In this document: piece by piece, positions 62,986-64,000 of the stretch
How the letters are laid out: every line of letters begins with the position of its first letter
Position numbering within the stretch: the stretch's first letter is position 1
Source: Stigmatella aurantiaca DW4/3-1
Lineage (GTDB): Bacteria; Myxococcota; Myxococcia; Myxococcales; Myxococcaceae
Assembly: GCF_000165485.1 (NCBI RefSeq)
Contig: NC_014623.1
Coordinates: forward strand, 9,008,893 to 9,072,892
Direction of reading: 5' to 3'
Length of the DNA: 64,000 nt
The notes under the pieces: model-generated
Databases searched by the model: none
What the model was told of the DNA's origin: nothing
The model's input: only the letters and a program-made list of their open reading frames with translations
Translations under genes and position numbers: made by a program

Positions 62986-64000
62986 ATGCCCATGGCCAAG
63001 GCACGGCCTCCCCAGGACGCCCTCCCCTCCCGCCTCGAGGTGCTGCTCGATGCCCTGACGGACCGCCACCTGGCGGACCGGCTGGAGCACGTCTACCGCG
63101 CGGCGGCGCTGGCCATCGACCGGCTGGGCCACCTCAACATCGTCAAGTACGAGCCCACCAGCGTGGAGCCGGACGGCGCGGACCTCTCCCTCTGGGAGAC
63201 CATGGCGCCCGCCATCGGGGAGACGCTCATGGGCGTCAACCACCTCATCGCCGTCATCCGCGAGAAGTTCCCCGCGGACGAGCGCGCGGTGGATGCCGGC
63301 AAGGGCTGGCGGCCCCCTCCGGCCAGCACCGATGAGCGGCTCGCCCAGGAAGTCGAAACCCTGCTCCAGGCCAGCGCGGTGCGGCTGGCACGCCGGGTGG
63401 GGGATCTCGGCGAGCGCGTCCGCCGCCCCGAGGTGGTGAGTGACCGGTGGGGGCTGATGACGGAGTTGCAGACCTTCCGCCTGGACTTCCGCTCGCGCAT
63501 TGGAGACCTCGTCTACCTGACGGCGGCGGCTTTCGAAGACGTGCGCCGCGAGGATGTGGTGCCCGGCCACACGCACCAGGTGAACGCGGCGGTGGCGCTG
63601 CGCGGGGCCACGATGGACCTGCGCCGCTCCCTCCAGGGACGGCTCGAGCGCGCGGCGAAGGCGCCTCCCGAGGGGCTGCCCGCCCTCGCGCGCCAGTTGG
63701 AAGACAGCCTGGGGGCATTCTCCACCATGCCCGCCTCGCTCACCCTGCGCACGCGGGACAAGCAGCGCGTGGTGGAGCTGCGCGCCCAGCTCCGGGAGGC
63801 CGGGAGCCGTCCCCTCCTGGAGGCCGAGGCGCTGCCCCAGCTCGTCCAGCCCCTCTTGGCGATGCTGGAGCGGGTGGCCGAGGAGCTCACCACCCAGCTG
63901 CTCACCGCGCACGACCGGGGGGTTTGGGCCTCGTGTGGCGCGCGCCTGGAGCAGGTCTCCATGCACCTGGCCCTGGGCTCCCCGGGCGCCGAGCGCGTCC
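62986..64000 (+). CDS. Helical hypothetical protein, C-terminus outside window
   Basis: 338 residues are visible from ATG 62986, two bases after the preceding stop; the frame stays open to the window edge. The protein is almost entirely helical, Leu/Arg/Glu-rich (LADRLEHVYRAAALAIDRLG, LGAFSTMPASLTLRTRDKQR), without a signal peptide or recognised motif. As the third gene of the operon with the DUF4175-like and MA-peptidase-like genes, it probably works with them in an envelope-related process, but no function can be named. Confidence 0.75.
   Translation, partial: MPMAKARPPQDALPSRLEVLLDALTDRHLADRLEHVYRAAALAIDRLGHLNIVKYEPTSVEPDGADLSLWETMAPAIGETLMGVNHLIAVIREKFPADERAVDAGKGWRPPPASTDERLAQEVETLLQASAVRLARRVGDLGERVRRPEVVSDRWGLMTELQTFRLDFRSRIGDLVYLTAAAFEDVRREDVVPGHTHQVNAAVALRGATMDLRRSLQGRLERAAKAPPEGLPALARQLEDSLGAFSTMPASLTLRTRDKQRVVELRAQLREAGSRPLLEAEALPQLVQPLLAMLERVAEELTTQLLTAHDRGVWASCGARLEQVSMHLALGSPGAERV

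Overview
The window is about 64 kb of high-GC DNA that reads as a myxobacterial chromosome (Stigmatella/Cystobacter/Archangium/Myxococcus type). The signs are a Ser/Thr kinase with a long proline-rich linker, FHA proteins, many lipoprotein genes, a DUF2381/TIGR02268 gene, a DUF6310-like/DUF5953-like lipoprotein pair and a large load of transposons. No rRNA or complete tRNA gene was found.

Layout. 1-9.4 kb looks like stable chromosome: a ClC chloride channel (cut by the window edge), DoxX, an iron/B12-type ABC ATPase, a one-TM Ser/Thr kinase, an FHA-GAF-cyclase-like protein, an unknown protein and a lipoprotein L,D-transpeptidase. 9.5-18.4 kb holds two very large unrecognised proteins (736 and 925 aa; proline-rich N-terminus, glycine-rich hydrophobic C-terminus). 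Between them lies a small cassette: a DUF1801 protein, then ArsR, an AHSA1/SRPBCC protein and a short UvrA-like (UvrA2/DrrC class) ATPase. 18.5-43.2 kb is a mosaic accessory island. It contains an IS3 element whose two terminal repeats each carry the same 306-bp MITE, a complete IS1182 element, a complete IS66 element with an 8-bp target duplication, and remnants of IS91, IS1182 and IS3. Arrays of GC-rich repeats (36-bp and about 66-bp units) separate the cargo modules: a lipoprotein HNH-like toxin with a SUKH immunity gene, a lipoprotein DUF6310 nuclease-like toxin with a DUF5953 immunity gene, a two-gene Hachiman defence system (hamA-hamB), and an SH3/hydrophobic/PD-(D/E)xK effector candidate followed by two small genes. 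The effector segment is bounded by two direct, attachment-site-like repeats that resemble a tRNA 3' end. A lipoprotein polysaccharide deacetylase and a GST lie near the right end of the island.

43.3-49.5 kb carries secreted or envelope proteins (DUF5648, a pectinacetylesterase-like lipoprotein, a thaumatin-like lipoprotein, CadD-type transporter, VIT/vWA protein). 49.5-55.6 kb is a vitamin B12 uptake operon on the minus strand, headed by a cobalamin riboswitch: btuB, a Cys-rich beta-propeller lipoprotein, btuF, a small DUF4177-like protein and btuC. No ATPase gene sits in this operon; the only candidate in the window is the orphan ATPase at 1.5-2.3 kb. 55.6-64 kb contains an FHA protein, a ComEA-like HhH protein, a MarR regulator and a three-gene operon (DUF4175-like membrane protein, HExxH peptidase with TPRs, and an unknown protein running off the window).

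Overall the centre of the window is a weapons-and-defence island in which antibacterial toxins, their immunity genes and an anti-phage system were assembled by insertion sequences and repeat-mediated rearrangement, inside otherwise conserved signalling, envelope and cobalamin-uptake genes.
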